From Neorhizobium sp. UBA3556 (GTDB lineage: Bacteria > Pseudomonadota > Alphaproteobacteria > Rhizobiales > Rhizobiaceae): a stretch of 64,000 nt of DNA. Made by a program: the position numbers and the translations under genes. The notes beneath the pieces are model-generated. The model was given only the letters and a program-made list of their open reading frames with translations. It made no database searches and was not told where the DNA came from. Positions 17,532 to 25,574 of this stretch are shown here, in pieces. The DNA is taken from contig DFNX01000016.1 in assembly GCA_002376235.1 (NCBI GenBank), forward strand, positions 992,001-1,056,000. The letters are read 5' to 3'. Numbering within the stretch: position 1 is the first letter of the stretch; the number at the start of each line of letters is the position of its first letter.

Positions 17532-17753
17532 TTATCGGCGGAACGGGAGCACCTTGCCCGCCTCCCACGACGGGACGGTCGTGGCGCTCACCGTGGCATG
17601 AGCGGGAAAACGGATGACATTGTCATCGCGCCGGTCTTCACGGCTGCGGCTTGCCAGAATCTCATAAAGCTCCGGCACCAGTCCCTCACCATTCTGCTCC
17701 GCCAGCTTGTGCAGGCCGATAAACAGGCTGGTGTCAGGACGCTCGTCTCTCAT
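17532..17753 (-). CDS. Small hypothetical protein coupled to DUF2325 gene
   Basis: Protein of 73 residues (MRDERPDTSLFIGLHKLAEQ) whose start, ATG at 17753, has AAGGA 8 nt upstream and lies inside the end of the DUF2325 gene (20-nt overlap). This arrangement implies translational coupling. The C-terminal half is low in hydrophobic residues (DDNVIRFPAHATVSATTVPSWEAGKVLPFRR). No domain is recognised. It may be an accessory factor for the DUF2325 protein. Confidence 0.6.
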   Translation of the reverse strand: MRDERPDTSLFIGLHKLAEQNGEGLVPELYEILASRSREDRRDDNVIRFPAHATVSATTVPSWEAGKVLPFRR

Positions 17754-18144
17754 CACTTTTTTCCTTCATCGTCTGGAGCGCACGCTCAAGGCTCGATTTC
17801 GAGCCGTTGCGCAGCGGGACGAAGGTGACGCCGAACTTCTTGCAGCCGGTCTTCACCCTCAGACACGCATCGTGGCTGATACAGTCGATGGGGCAGAAAA
17901 CGCAGTCGACGGAGGGGAGAACGGTATCGATGCGGGAAACCGCCTCGCGCAGACCACCATCGTGATGGATCAACTCGGCGCCGTGTCGAGTGGCGATTGC
18001 ACGCAAGTGGGCGACCTGACAGTCACGGCCGCCGACATAGAGGAAGCTGCGGACATCGATCGCGTCACGATCCGGTTTCGCCTGCTGGGTTGCAGTCGCC
18101 ACCTCGTTTGCGCCGCCGTTCTTCCGTTTCTGCTTCTTCGCCAT
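17734..18144 (-). CDS. DUF2325 domain-containing protein
   Basis: Protein of 136 residues. A basic N-terminal stretch (MAKKQKRKNGG) is followed by a DUF2325 domain of Rossmann-like pattern: FLYVGGRDCQVAHLRAIATRHGAELIHHDGG, then VDCVFCPIDCISHDACLRVKTGCKK and the terminal FVPLRNGSKSSLERAL. The cluster CVFCPIDCISHDAC is Cys-rich and could bind a metal or act as a redox switch. Family members are of unknown function, though some sit near respiratory genes. The ATG at 18144 has GAGG nearby; a GTG lies just upstream. Confidence 0.8.
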   Translation of the reverse strand: MAKKQKRKNGGANEVATATQQAKPDRDAIDVRSFLYVGGRDCQVAHLRAIATRHGAELIHHDGGLREAVSRIDTVLPSVDCVFCPIDCISHDACLRVKTGCKKFGVTFVPLRNGSKSSLERALQTMKEKSDERRAS

Positions 18145-18257
18145 CACGCCTCGCCTGATCGATTCTCATCTCGGGAACCTTCGGTGAGCGGCACCATAGA
18201 TAAGTTGACTATCAGAGTAAAGATTAAACGTGAGGATCATACTCATATTTATTTTTT

Positions 18258-18318
18258 AGCAATTCCGGCAAAAAATGGAGACCGGATTTACGCCCGAAAT
18301 TGCCGCGCGATAAAGAGA
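18258..18318. repeat. Palindromic intergenic repeat, copy 3 (divergent)
   Basis: GCAATTCCGG (18259-18268) and CCCGAAATTGC (18293-18303) flank GGAGACCGGATTTACG, followed by GCGCGATAAAGAGA. It is a degenerate relative of the 13399-13463 element in the same orientation. The arms again remain largely complementary. Confidence 0.6.
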
Positions 18319-18410
18319 AAGCCCGACGCTTCGCCTCAACGAAAGTCGGAAGTGATCGGCAAAAAAGAATGCAGTTGGGAACGGCTGCCGATTGCCTTCC
18401 CCAGCCTGTA

Positions 18411-18734
18411 TTAAACGCGGTTCTCGACGGACGTCATGCGGATGCCGACGAAATTGTCCCGATCATCGGATACGATTTCACCATGGCCGATCGTCTTTCC
18501 GTTCACCTGAATCTCGACCGGCTCGCCAAAGCGCTTGTCCAGTCTGAACCATGATCCCTGCTTGGCTGCCGCGAGTTGAGCGACGGAAACCTTCGCCCTG
18601 CCGATCACGACCTGGACGTCTACGGGGATCTCACCGAGCAGCGCACGAGACGGTGCCGGATGCATGGAGCTTTCCTCCGACAGCGGAAATTCCGGAAACA
18701 AGGGAGACGGCTTGCCGACAGCGTCATCGATCAT
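18411..18734 (-). CDS. FliN/SpoA (C-ring type) domain protein
   Basis: Protein of 107 residues from ATG 18734, which has AAGGTG 7 nt upstream; an open frame back to 18935 looks non-coding. The C-terminal 70 residues form a SpoA/FliN surface-presentation domain: IPVDVQVVIGRAKVSVAQLAAAKQGSWFRLDKRFGEPVEIQVNGKTIGHGEIV and a terminal GIRMTSV. Such domains build the flagellar C-ring switch or type III secretion sorting platform. No flagellar genes are visible nearby, so this is an orphan FliN-like protein, perhaps a paralogue. A PilZ-like gene lies 166 bp upstream on the same strand. Confidence 0.8.
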   Translation of the reverse strand: MIDDAVGKPSPLFPEFPLSEESSMHPAPSRALLGEIPVDVQVVIGRAKVSVAQLAAAKQGSWFRLDKRFGEPVEIQVNGKTIGHGEIVSDDRDNFVGIRMTSVENRV

Positions 18735-18900
18735 AATGGTCACCTTCTGAAATATATTGGAGGGGCGCGACTCACTCAAAAATAAACGCTGCAACACCTC
18801 GCTTCGCGCCGGACTGGCCACGACGCTTAACGATCCGTTAACATCCACAATTGACGGATCATAAAGATGCAGTTTCGATGCTGGTCGGTAAAAAGACCGA

Positions 18901-19326
18901 TCAATGTCCGCTGCGCGTCGTGCGGGTTCGCACAACCGTCGAGGCCCGCATCCGCTTCAATGTTGCGAGCGGCAACCCGCCCTTGGCCAACGCATTGATA
19001 AAAAATGTATCTTCAGCTTGAGAAAAGACAAGGACCATCCTGTCCTTCATCACGTTCCGCTTGGCGCAGGTGAAAATCACCTCGTTTTCGCCGAGACAGA
19101 GATAGAAATGGTCAGGCAAAAACTCCACCGCGGCAGTCTGGATGAGAGCGCCGGTCTCGCATATGCCCACGATCCGCAACTGAAGGCTGGAAAAGGATTT
19201 TACACCGCCACCATTCGGATAGACCGCGCGCGCAACAAGATTGGTCCGCCGATATCGAACCTTGGGATTGTCGTTCGCCCCATAGAACTGGGCAAGATAA
19301 TGCCGAGGCTTGCCGTTCTCCAACAT
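18901..19326 (-). CDS. PilZ-like domain protein
   Basis: Protein of 141 residues. An RRTNLVARAVY segment near the N-terminus recalls the RxxxR of c-di-GMP-binding PilZ domains. The following LRIVGICETGALIQT resembles the [D/N]xSxxG strand, but Asp/Ser are replaced by Cys/Glu, so ligand binding is doubtful. Beta-strands follow (HFYLCLGENEVIFTCAKRNVMKDRMVLVF). The gene lies upstream of the SpoA/FliN-like gene in the same direction, and a link to motility control is inferred from that. The domain call needs a profile search. Confidence 0.55.
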   Translation of the reverse strand: MLENGKPRHYLAQFYGANDNPKVRYRRTNLVARAVYPNGGGVKSFSSLQLRIVGICETGALIQTAAVEFLPDHFYLCLGENEVIFTCAKRNVMKDRMVLVFSQAEDTFFINALAKGGLPLATLKRMRASTVVRTRTTRSGH

Positions 19327-19530
19327 GGTGCGGTCCCGAAATAGTTAAAACAATCCTAACAATGTATCGTAGTGGGAAACCACGGACAATTGTCAGATTT
19401 AGGGGTAATTTCAGTAGTTTGGCATATATAAGGACGCAATGCGGCCGCGTCGTCACGCAGCAATCGGCTGTGCGTGCGACCTCACTTCTTCAACCCGGAT
19501 GGCAATTTTGATCGGCAGGATTGGCTCGCC

Positions 19531-19602
19531 GCGCTTTAGCTCTTTGTTTTGGCGCATGTCTTTATCCCGAAACCGGCGACCACTTTTGGGAGGCATGCTC
19601 TA
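19531..19602. repeat. Palindromic intergenic repeat, copy 4 (GCATGTCT-arm type)
   Basis: Same orientation as copy 1 at 6023-6130: CGCTTTAGCTCTTTG, then arms GCATGTCT and AGGCATGC around CCCGAAACCGGCGACCACTTTT. The first outer hairpin of copy 1 is absent. The one arm change (A to G) leaves a G-U pair, so the stem is preserved. Confidence 0.75.
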
Positions 19603-19701
19603 ACCAGAAAATCAGGAAAACGGGCGTTTCCGCGCAATGGAAATTCGAATAAAACCCGGTTCATGACACGGGCACTCTTGAGTAGGTCGTAAACAATTAC
19701 A

Positions 19702-19736
19702 AACGGCAGCCCCCGCTTGTTGCGAGGGCTGCCGTT
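19702..19736 (-). terminator. Terminator of the AcuI-type reductase gene
   Basis: A perfect 11-bp stem, AACGGCAGCCC (19702-19712) with GGGCTGCCGTT (19726-19736), lies 18 bp past the stop codon. On the minus strand a short TT precedes a T/G-rich stretch. Confidence 0.7.
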
Positions 19737-19754
19737 CTCAGACTGGACAGACGA

Positions 19755-20750
19755 TCAGGCTGTGACGTCTATGACGACCCGCCCTCTGATCTTTCCGTCA
19801 ACGATAGCTTGGGCAAGTTCCGGCAGTTTCGACATGGGCTCGACTGTCGTCATGGCGTCCAGCTTGGCCTTGTCCATATCGCGCGCGAGCCTGCTCCAGG
19901 CAGAAAGACGCTGTTCCCTCGGGGCCATGACGGAATCCACGCCGATCAGCGCAACGCTGCGCAGAATATGCGGCAGAACGGTTGCCGGAAGGTCGGCACC
20001 TCCTGCCAGGCCGCAAGCGGCAATCGCACCGCCGCGCGCAGTCTGTGAAAGCGCATTGGCAAGCGTCGTGGAACCAACGCTGTCGATGCCGCCGGCCCAC
20101 CGTTCCTTCTGCAAAGGCCCGCCCTTCTGCTGCAGTTCGGCCCGATCGATGAATTTCGTTGCCCCGAGCGCTTCCAGATAGGCATGGGTTTCAGGCCGCC
20201 CAGTGGAGGCGGTGACATTGTAACCGCGAGCGGAAAGCAGCGCGATTGCCACCGAACCCACGCCGCCGGCAGCACCAGTCACCAGCACCTCGCCCTCACC
20301 CGGCTTGATCGCACCCCATTTTTCCAGGGCGTCGACGCAAAGCGCGGATGTATAACCGGCAGTGCCGATCGCCATTGCTTGCTGCAGGGAAAATGCATCC
20401 GGCAGTGGGACCAGCCATTCGGCCTTTACCCGCTGATAGCGCCCATATGCGCCCGGTTCGGTTTCCGATAGACCCCATCCGTTCAGGATCACCTTGTCGC
20501 CTGGCTTCCAATCCGCAGACCGCGACTCGATCACCGTACCGGAAATATCAATCCCGGCGATCAGCGGCGTCCGGCGAGCGATACGCCCCTTTCCTGTAAT
20601 CGCCAGCCCGTCCTTATAGTTCAGCGTCGAATAGGCGATCTCGACGAGGACATCATTGTCGGGCAAATCCTTGAGGGAAACCTCCCGGAAGCCCGCTGCC
20701 GGCTTGCCGTCGACAGTGTCGATGACCATCGCTTTGAACGTTTCAACCAT
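19755..20750 (-). CDS. acuI: Acrylyl-CoA reductase family (AcuI/YhdH) NADPH oxidoreductase
   Basis: Medium-chain dehydrogenase/reductase of 331 residues without structural zinc ligands. An N-terminal GroES-like domain (KAMVIDTVDGKPAAGF, STLNYKDGLAITGKG) is followed by a Rossmann domain with VTGAAGGVGSVAIALLSARGY. The STLNYKDGLA and GRIARRTPLIAGIDISGTV segments are typical of the YhdH/AcuI group, which reduces acrylyl-CoA to propionyl-CoA with NADPH. The conserved FxxRPYxxxxxAPREQR-like element appears as VMAPREQRLSAW. It is monocistronic with its own terminator. General quinone-oxidoreductase activity is an alternative. Confidence 0.85.
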   Translation of the reverse strand: MVETFKAMVIDTVDGKPAAGFREVSLKDLPDNDVLVEIAYSTLNYKDGLAITGKGRIARRTPLIAGIDISGTVIESRSADWKPGDKVILNGWGLSETEPGAYGRYQRVKAEWLVPLPDAFSLQQAMAIGTAGYTSALCVDALEKWGAIKPGEGEVLVTGAAGGVGSVAIALLSARGYNVTASTGRPETHAYLEALGATKFIDRAELQQKGGPLQKERWAGGIDSVGSTTLANALSQTARGGAIAACGLAGGADLPATVLPHILRSVALIGVDSVMAPREQRLSAWSRLARDMDKAKLDAMTTVEPMSKLPELAQAIVDGKIRGRVVIDVTA

Positions 20751-20893
20751 TTCGTCACTCCAATTGCTTTGATCTACGGATCCGTATTTAGGGGCGCCGC
20801 AGGTTCCGGCTATTGATGCAGGTCACGATAGCTGGAACCGGAGACTGTGTGATCCGCCACATGGAGCCTCATCGGCATCTTTTTCGGGAGAAA

Positions 20894-20911
20894 TTTTACC
20901 GTTTGATAAAA
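20894..20911. promoter_or_regulatory. Candidate operator upstream of preT, shared with the rutR-like locus
   Basis: TTTTACCGTTTGATAAAA is an imperfect inverted repeat with a 4-nt spacer, 62 bp before the preT start. Its half-sites match those at 33039-33056 between the RutR-like gene and the N-carbamoyl hydrolase gene (TTTTACC-N4-GRTWAAA in both). The shared pathway makes a common repressor likely. Confidence 0.5.
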
Positions 20912-20972
20912 TTTTGAGCCGTGTTACGATCTGCCCAATAGTTGTCCATAACCATATAATGAGGGAACTCGG

Positions 20973-22334
20973 ATGGAACGACTGGGAAGCGGGATCGAGG
21001 CCGGCAGGCTCTCGACCAACGAATATGCATCGAATTTTTCCGACCTTCACCCGCGCCTCGACCGCCACGAGGCACTGGTGGCATCAGACCGCTGTTACTT
21101 CTGTTACGACGCGCCGTGCATGACGGCCTGTCCCACCGCCATCGATATCCCGATGTTCATCCGGCAGATATCGACTGGCAACCCGCTTGGATCTGCACAG
21201 ACCATCTTCGCCCAGAACATTCTCGGCGGCATGTGCGCCCGCGTCTGTCCCACCGAAACGCTGTGCGAGGACGTCTGCGTCCGCAACACGGCAGAGGACC
21301 GACCGGTCGAGATCGGCAGGCTGCAGCGCTACGCGACTGACATCGCCATGGAGGCAGGTCGGCAGTTCTTCGAGCGCAAGGCCTCAAGCGGCAAGAAGAT
21401 CGTCGTGGTTGGAGCAGGCCCCGCAGGCCTTGCCGCAGCACATCGCCTGGCGGTCAACGGTCACGAGGTGACCGTTCTCGAAGCCCGCGAAAAATCCGGC
21501 GGCCTCAACGAATACGGCATTGCCACTTACAAGGCGGTCGATGATTTCGCCCAGCGCGAGGTCGATTATGTCACCGCCATCGGCGGCATCACCATCGAAC
21601 ACGGCAAGGCTCTCGGCCGCGATTATTCGCTGTCCGACCTGAGTGCAGACTACGACGCCGTATTTCTCGGCATGGGCCTCTCCGGCGTCAACGGCCTCGG
21701 CATCGAGGGCGAGGATCTTTCCGGCGTCGAAGATGCGGTCGACTTCATCGCAACCCTTCGTCAGTCAGAAGACAAGGCGACGATCCCGGTCGGACGCCGT
21801 GTCGTCGTGCTCGGCGGCGGCATGACCGCCATCGATGCCGCGATCCAGGCAAAACTGCTCGGTGCAGAGGAAGTGACGATCTGCTATCGCCGCGGCAAGC
21901 AGAACATGAACGCCTCGGAATACGAGCAGGATCTCGCGGCATCGAAGGGCGTCATCATCCGCCACTGGCTGGCCCCCAAATCGATCATCGGCAAGGATGG
22001 AAAGGTGGCCGGCATTGAGGTCGAATACACCGCGATTGTAGACGGCAGGCTCACCACCACCGGCGAGACCGGCATCATCGCCGCCGACCAGATTTTCAAG
22101 GCCATCGGCCAGACTTTCTCTGCTACCGGCCTCGGCGCCCTGCAATTCGACAAAGGCAAGATAGTTGTCGATAGCCAGGGCCACACATCGATCGAAAACG
22201 TCTGGGCCGGCGGCGACTGTATCGGCACCGGCGAAGACCTGACCGTCTCGGCCGTCGCTCAAGGGCGCGATGCTGCTGAAAGCATCAACAGCATGCTCGC
22301 CGCCGGGTCTAAACCGGCCAGTGCAGTGGCCTGA
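20973..22334 (+). CDS. preT: NAD-dependent dihydropyrimidine dehydrogenase subunit PreT
   Basis: Flavin/Fe-S subunit of 453 residues. The N-terminal region carries the cluster-binding cysteines of the GltD-like family (RCYFCYDAPCMTACP at about 40-54, MCARVCPTETLCEDVC at about 88-103). An FAD-binding GAGPAGLAAAHRLA and a second nucleotide-binding VVLGGGMTAIDAA follow. The C-terminal VWAGGDCIGTGEDLTVSAVAQGR closes the FAD site. With PreA it reduces uracil and thymine to dihydro derivatives with NAD(P)H, the first step of reductive pyrimidine degradation. preA follows after 14 bp. The rest of the pathway lies at 32-41 kb in this window. Confidence 0.95.
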   Translation: MERLGSGIEAGRLSTNEYASNFSDLHPRLDRHEALVASDRCYFCYDAPCMTACPTAIDIPMFIRQISTGNPLGSAQTIFAQNILGGMCARVCPTETLCEDVCVRNTAEDRPVEIGRLQRYATDIAMEAGRQFFERKASSGKKIVVVGAGPAGLAAAHRLAVNGHEVTVLEAREKSGGLNEYGIATYKAVDDFAQREVDYVTAIGGITIEHGKALGRDYSLSDLSADYDAVFLGMGLSGVNGLGIEGEDLSGVEDAVDFIATLRQSEDKATIPVGRRVVVLGGGMTAIDAAIQAKLLGAEEVTICYRRGKQNMNASEYEQDLAASKGVIIRHWLAPKSIIGKDGKVAGIEVEYTAIVDGRLTTTGETGIIAADQIFKAIGQTFSATGLGALQFDKGKIVVDSQGHTSIENVWAGGDCIGTGEDLTVSAVAQGRDAAESINSMLAAGSKPASAVA

Positions 22335-22348
22335 GGGGAGACGAAACC

Positions 22349-23662
22349 ATGGCTGATATCCGCAACAATTTCATCGGCATCAAATCCCCCAACCCCTTCT
22401 GGCTCGCCTCTGCCCCGCCGACAGACAAGGCCTACAATGTCGAGCGCGCCTTCAAGGCAGGCTGGGGTGGCGTCGTCTGGAAGACGCTTGGCGAACAGGG
22501 ACCGCCGGTCGTCAACGTCAACGGTCCGCGCTACGGCGCAATCTGGGGCGCCGACCGCAGGCTTTTAGGCCTCAACAATATCGAACTGATCACCGACCGC
22601 GACCTCTACACCAATCTCATCGAGATGAAACAGGTGAAGAAGAACTGGCCGGACCGGGCAATCGTCGCCTCGATCATGGTCCCATGCGAAGAAAATGCCT
22701 GGAAGGCGATCCTGCCGCTGGTGGAAGAGACGGAAGTCGATGGCATCGAACTGAATTTCGGCTGTCCGCACGGCATGTCCGAACGCGGCATGGGCTCCGC
22801 CGTCGGTCAGGTGCCGGAATATATCGAAATGGTGGTGCGCTGGTGCAAGCAATATACCCGCATGCCGGTCATCACCAAGCTGACGCCGAATATCACCGAC
22901 ATCCGGCATCCCGCCCGTGCAGCAAAGCGCGGCGGCACCGACGCCGTCTCGCTGATCAACACCATCTCCTCGATCGTCTCGGTTGATCTCGACAGCTTTT
23001 CGCCCAATCCGTCGATCAACGGCAAGGGATCGCATGGCGGTTATTGCGGCCCGGCGGTCAAGCCGATCGCGCTTAACATGGTCGCCGAGATCGCCCGCGA
23101 TCCTGAAACCTATGGCCTGCCGATTTCCGGCATCGGCGGCGTGACGACATGGCGTGATGCAGCCGAATTCCTGGCGCTCGGAGCCGGCAATGTGCAGGTC
23201 TGCACCGCGGCCATGACCTATGGCTTCAAGATCGTCGAGGAGATGATCACCGGCCTGTCTGCCTGGATGGACACCAAGGGCCATCAAACCCTCGATGACA
23301 TCACCGGCCGTGCGGTGCAGAACGTCACCGACTGGCAGTATCTCAACCTCAACTACATCGCCAAGGCGCATATCGACCAGGATGCCTGCATCAAATGCGG
23401 CCGCTGTCACATCGCCTGCGAGGATACCTCGCATCAGGCGATCACCGCAATGGTCGATGGCGTCAGACATTTCGAGGTCAAGGAAGAGGATTGCGTCGGC
23501 TGCAATCTCTGCGTCAACGTCTGTCCGGTGGAAAACTGCATCACCATGGAAGCACTGCCCGCAGGCTCCCTCGACCAACGCACCGGCCGCCCGGTCGATC
23601 CCAATTACGCCAACTGGACAAGCCATCCCAACAACCCGATGGCGCAGCAGGCTGCGGAATAG
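22349..23662 (+). CDS. preA: NAD-dependent dihydropyrimidine dehydrogenase subunit PreA
   Basis: Protein of 437 residues. A dihydroorotate-dehydrogenase-like FMN barrel occupies about 1-330 (NPFWLASAPPT, ELNFGCPHGMSERGMG with the active-site region, GIGGVTTWRDAAEFLALGAGNVQVCTAAM). A C-terminal 2x[4Fe-4S] ferredoxin domain follows: CIKCGRCHIACEDTS and CVGCNLCVNVCPVENC. It is the pyrimidine-reducing subunit and forms the heteromer with PreT. The two genes form an operon; the downstream neighbour is convergent and only 8 bp away. Confidence 0.96.
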   Translation: MADIRNNFIGIKSPNPFWLASAPPTDKAYNVERAFKAGWGGVVWKTLGEQGPPVVNVNGPRYGAIWGADRRLLGLNNIELITDRDLYTNLIEMKQVKKNWPDRAIVASIMVPCEENAWKAILPLVEETEVDGIELNFGCPHGMSERGMGSAVGQVPEYIEMVVRWCKQYTRMPVITKLTPNITDIRHPARAAKRGGTDAVSLINTISSIVSVDLDSFSPNPSINGKGSHGGYCGPAVKPIALNMVAEIARDPETYGLPISGIGGVTTWRDAAEFLALGAGNVQVCTAAMTYGFKIVEEMITGLSAWMDTKGHQTLDDITGRAVQNVTDWQYLNLNYIAKAHIDQDACIKCGRCHIACEDTSHQAITAMVDGVRHFEVKEEDCVGCNLCVNVCPVENCITMEALPAGSLDQRTGRPVDPNYANWTSHPNNPMAQQAAE

Positions 23663-23670
23663 GGAAAGGG

Positions 23671-24678
23671 TCAGCCGCCCTCAACGCGGCCGACCTCCCG
23701 TTGCCCAAACATCTTCCTGTAGGCAGCAGGGCTTGTGCCCAGCCGCTTGCGAAAATGATGGCGCAAGGTTGCCTGCGTGCCGAAACCGCAGGCGATCGCG
23801 ATATCGTCCAGCGAAGATGACATTTGTTTCTCGAGCAGCTCTCGCGCCAGCCTCACGCGTTCCTTGACCAGCCATTCTCCGACGCTGTCACCGGTCGCCG
23901 CCTCGAAACGGCGTTGGAACGTGCGCATGCTCATGCCGGCCCGTTCCGCCAGCATCCGGATCGGCTGCTCCTCGTAAAGCCGCTCGCGCATCCATTCGAT
24001 CAGCGGGCCAAGCCGAAGCCCTTCCCTTTCCTGCGGCACCGGCGAGGCGATGAACTGCGCCTGCCCTCCTTCGCGATGCGGCGGCACGACAAGCCGGCGC
24101 GCGACGCTATTGGCCGCCTCGACGCCGAAATCGCCGCGCACCACATGCAGGCAAAGATCGATCCCGGCAGCGCTTCCCGCAGCCGTCAGCGTATTGCCCT
24201 CATCCATATAGAGAACATCCGCATAGAAGGCGGCATCGGGATAGGCCGCAGCGATCGCCTCGACATACCGCCAATGCGTCGTCGCACGCCGTCCGGATAG
24301 AAGTCCGGCAGCAGCAAGAACCGCAACGCCCGAACACAGCGACATGATCCGCGCGCCCCGCCGATGCGCCGTCTGCAGCGCCTCGATCAGAAGACCCGGC
24401 ACCGGTCCGCCGATCCCGCGCCAACCCGGAACGATGATAAGGTCGGCCTCCGCCAGCGCTTCCAGTCCTGCATCGACGGAAACAGTCAAGCCACCCGCAG
24501 CCCGCAGCGGCCCCGGCTCGACGCCCGCGACGGAGAACCGATACCAGCCCTCGCCCATCTCCGGTCGCGCCAGACCGAAGACCTCATGGGCAATGCCGAA
24601 TTCGAAGGTGCAGAGCCCGTCATAGACAAGGGTAACGACATGTGGCCCGCTTGTTCGGTGAGTAGACAGATTTGGCAT
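23671..24678 (-). CDS. GlxA/FtrA-type transcriptional regulator (DJ-1/PfpI + AraC HTH)
   Basis: Regulator of about 335 residues. The N-terminal DJ-1/PfpI-like domain (VVTLVYDGLCTFEFGIAHEVFGL; MSLCSGVAVLAAAGLL with the nucleophile-elbow Cys) precedes an AraC-type double HTH (IRMLAERAGMSMRTFQRRFEAATG; IAIACGFGTQATLRHHFRKRLGTSPAAYRK). I take ATG 24678 (MPNLSTHRTSG); ATG 24699 and TTG 24708 are in-frame alternatives. It is divergent from a rhodanese gene, a pairing recurrent for FtrA-type regulators, so that gene is the probable target. Confidence 0.88.
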   Translation of the reverse strand: MPNLSTHRTSGPHVVTLVYDGLCTFEFGIAHEVFGLARPEMGEGWYRFSVAGVEPGPLRAAGGLTVSVDAGLEALAEADLIIVPGWRGIGGPVPGLLIEALQTAHRRGARIMSLCSGVAVLAAAGLLSGRRATTHWRYVEAIAAAYPDAAFYADVLYMDEGNTLTAAGSAAGIDLCLHVVRGDFGVEAANSVARRLVVPPHREGGQAQFIASPVPQEREGLRLGPLIEWMRERLYEEQPIRMLAERAGMSMRTFQRRFEAATGDSVGEWLVKERVRLARELLEKQMSSSLDDIAIACGFGTQATLRHHFRKRLGTSPAAYRKMFGQREVGRVEGG

Positions 24679-24781
24679 GATCTTTACGCTGCAAGTCATG
24701 ATGGCCAATTTCGACCATGCCTATCATCAGGCATGATCACCTGCAACAGAGCCTCCCGCAACACAAGGAAAGGAACGCCTC

Positions 24782-25186
24782 ATGCCAAGCCCCGTCTCGG
24801 ATTTTCCCGCCGCCACCCCGCAGGATGCCGCCGACCACTTTTCCAGCAAGCTCGCCTTCGAAGCTGACTGCTGGGACGTACATGCCTCCTTTGCCTCCGG
24901 CACGGTGGATTTCGTCCTGCTTGATGTGCGCGCCCCTGCACTCTTCGCAAAGGCGCATGTTCCCGGCGCAATCAATCTGCCCCACGGCAAGATGACCGCA
25001 CACAAGATGTCGCAATGGCCGGAGGATACGTTATTTGTCGTCTATTGCGCCGGGCCTCATTGCAATGGCGCAGACAAGGCCGCACTGCGCCTCTCCCGCC
25101 TCGGCTTGGCCGTCAAGGTGATGATCGGCGGCATGACAGGTTGGGCCGACGAAGGCTTCATCTATGACACCGCTGCTGCGGCATGA
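24782..25186 (+). CDS. Rhodanese-like domain protein
   Basis: Single-domain rhodanese of 134 residues. The domain runs from FVLLDVRAPALFAKAHVPGAINLPHGKM to the active-site loop VVYCAGPHCNGADKAALRL, whose catalytic Cys lies in CAGPHC. Such proteins transfer sulfane sulfur from thiosulfate or persulfides to acceptors. The start ATG follows AAGGAACGCCTC. It is divergent from the GlxA/FtrA-type regulator, which probably controls it. Confidence 0.88.
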   Translation: MPSPVSDFPAATPQDAADHFSSKLAFEADCWDVHASFASGTVDFVLLDVRAPALFAKAHVPGAINLPHGKMTAHKMSQWPEDTLFVVYCAGPHCNGADKAALRLSRLGLAVKVMIGGMTGWADEGFIYDTAAAA

Positions 25187-25574
25187 GGAGACGGCACGGC
25201 TGCGCGGTTGCATTACCGGCATCCCTTTTCTGATAAAAAACAGGACGGCCAAGAAAAATTCCATTGCAGCAAACAAAAATATCAACTTTATGCTGCACTG
25301 CAGCAAACTGCATAGTCGATTACGCTCGCAGAAGATGAAGTATCGGACAAACAATGAATTTTAGCCGCATCTTTTACGAGCAATTGCTCCAATTGCGATG
25401 TTTTGCTCAAAGAAATCAATTATAGAGCGGCCGCCACGCAAGCAAATAACGCCACATCGAAAGCATTTTAACTCACAATTAGTTCAACCCTGACAATAAT
25501 TTAGCGCGGCATCCTGACACGTCTAGCGAGACGGCAGCGAGCTGATGTGTTGGGCAAACTGAGTGGTGTGCATT
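25187..25574. other. AT-rich intergenic region upstream of the chemoreceptor gene
   Basis: About 390 bp without a supported gene, clearly more AT-rich than its surroundings. It contains a perfect 17-bp palindrome GCAATTG-CTC-CAATTGC at 25380-25396, which could be an operator. The chemoreceptor promoter presumably lies here. Confidence 0.45.

Larger units (their letters stand above)
19327..19754. other. Intergenic region with repeat and terminator
   Basis: A 428-bp stretch between the PilZ-like gene and the AcuI-type gene's stop codon. It contains a palindromic repeat (19531-19602) and the reductase terminator (19702-19736). No gene is seen. Confidence 0.5.

Noticed and set aside
18735..18935. 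N-terminal extension of the SpoA/FliN-like gene
   Set aside because: The extension lacks conservation features, while an internal ATG at 18734 has a good ribosome-binding site and gives a typical protein length.
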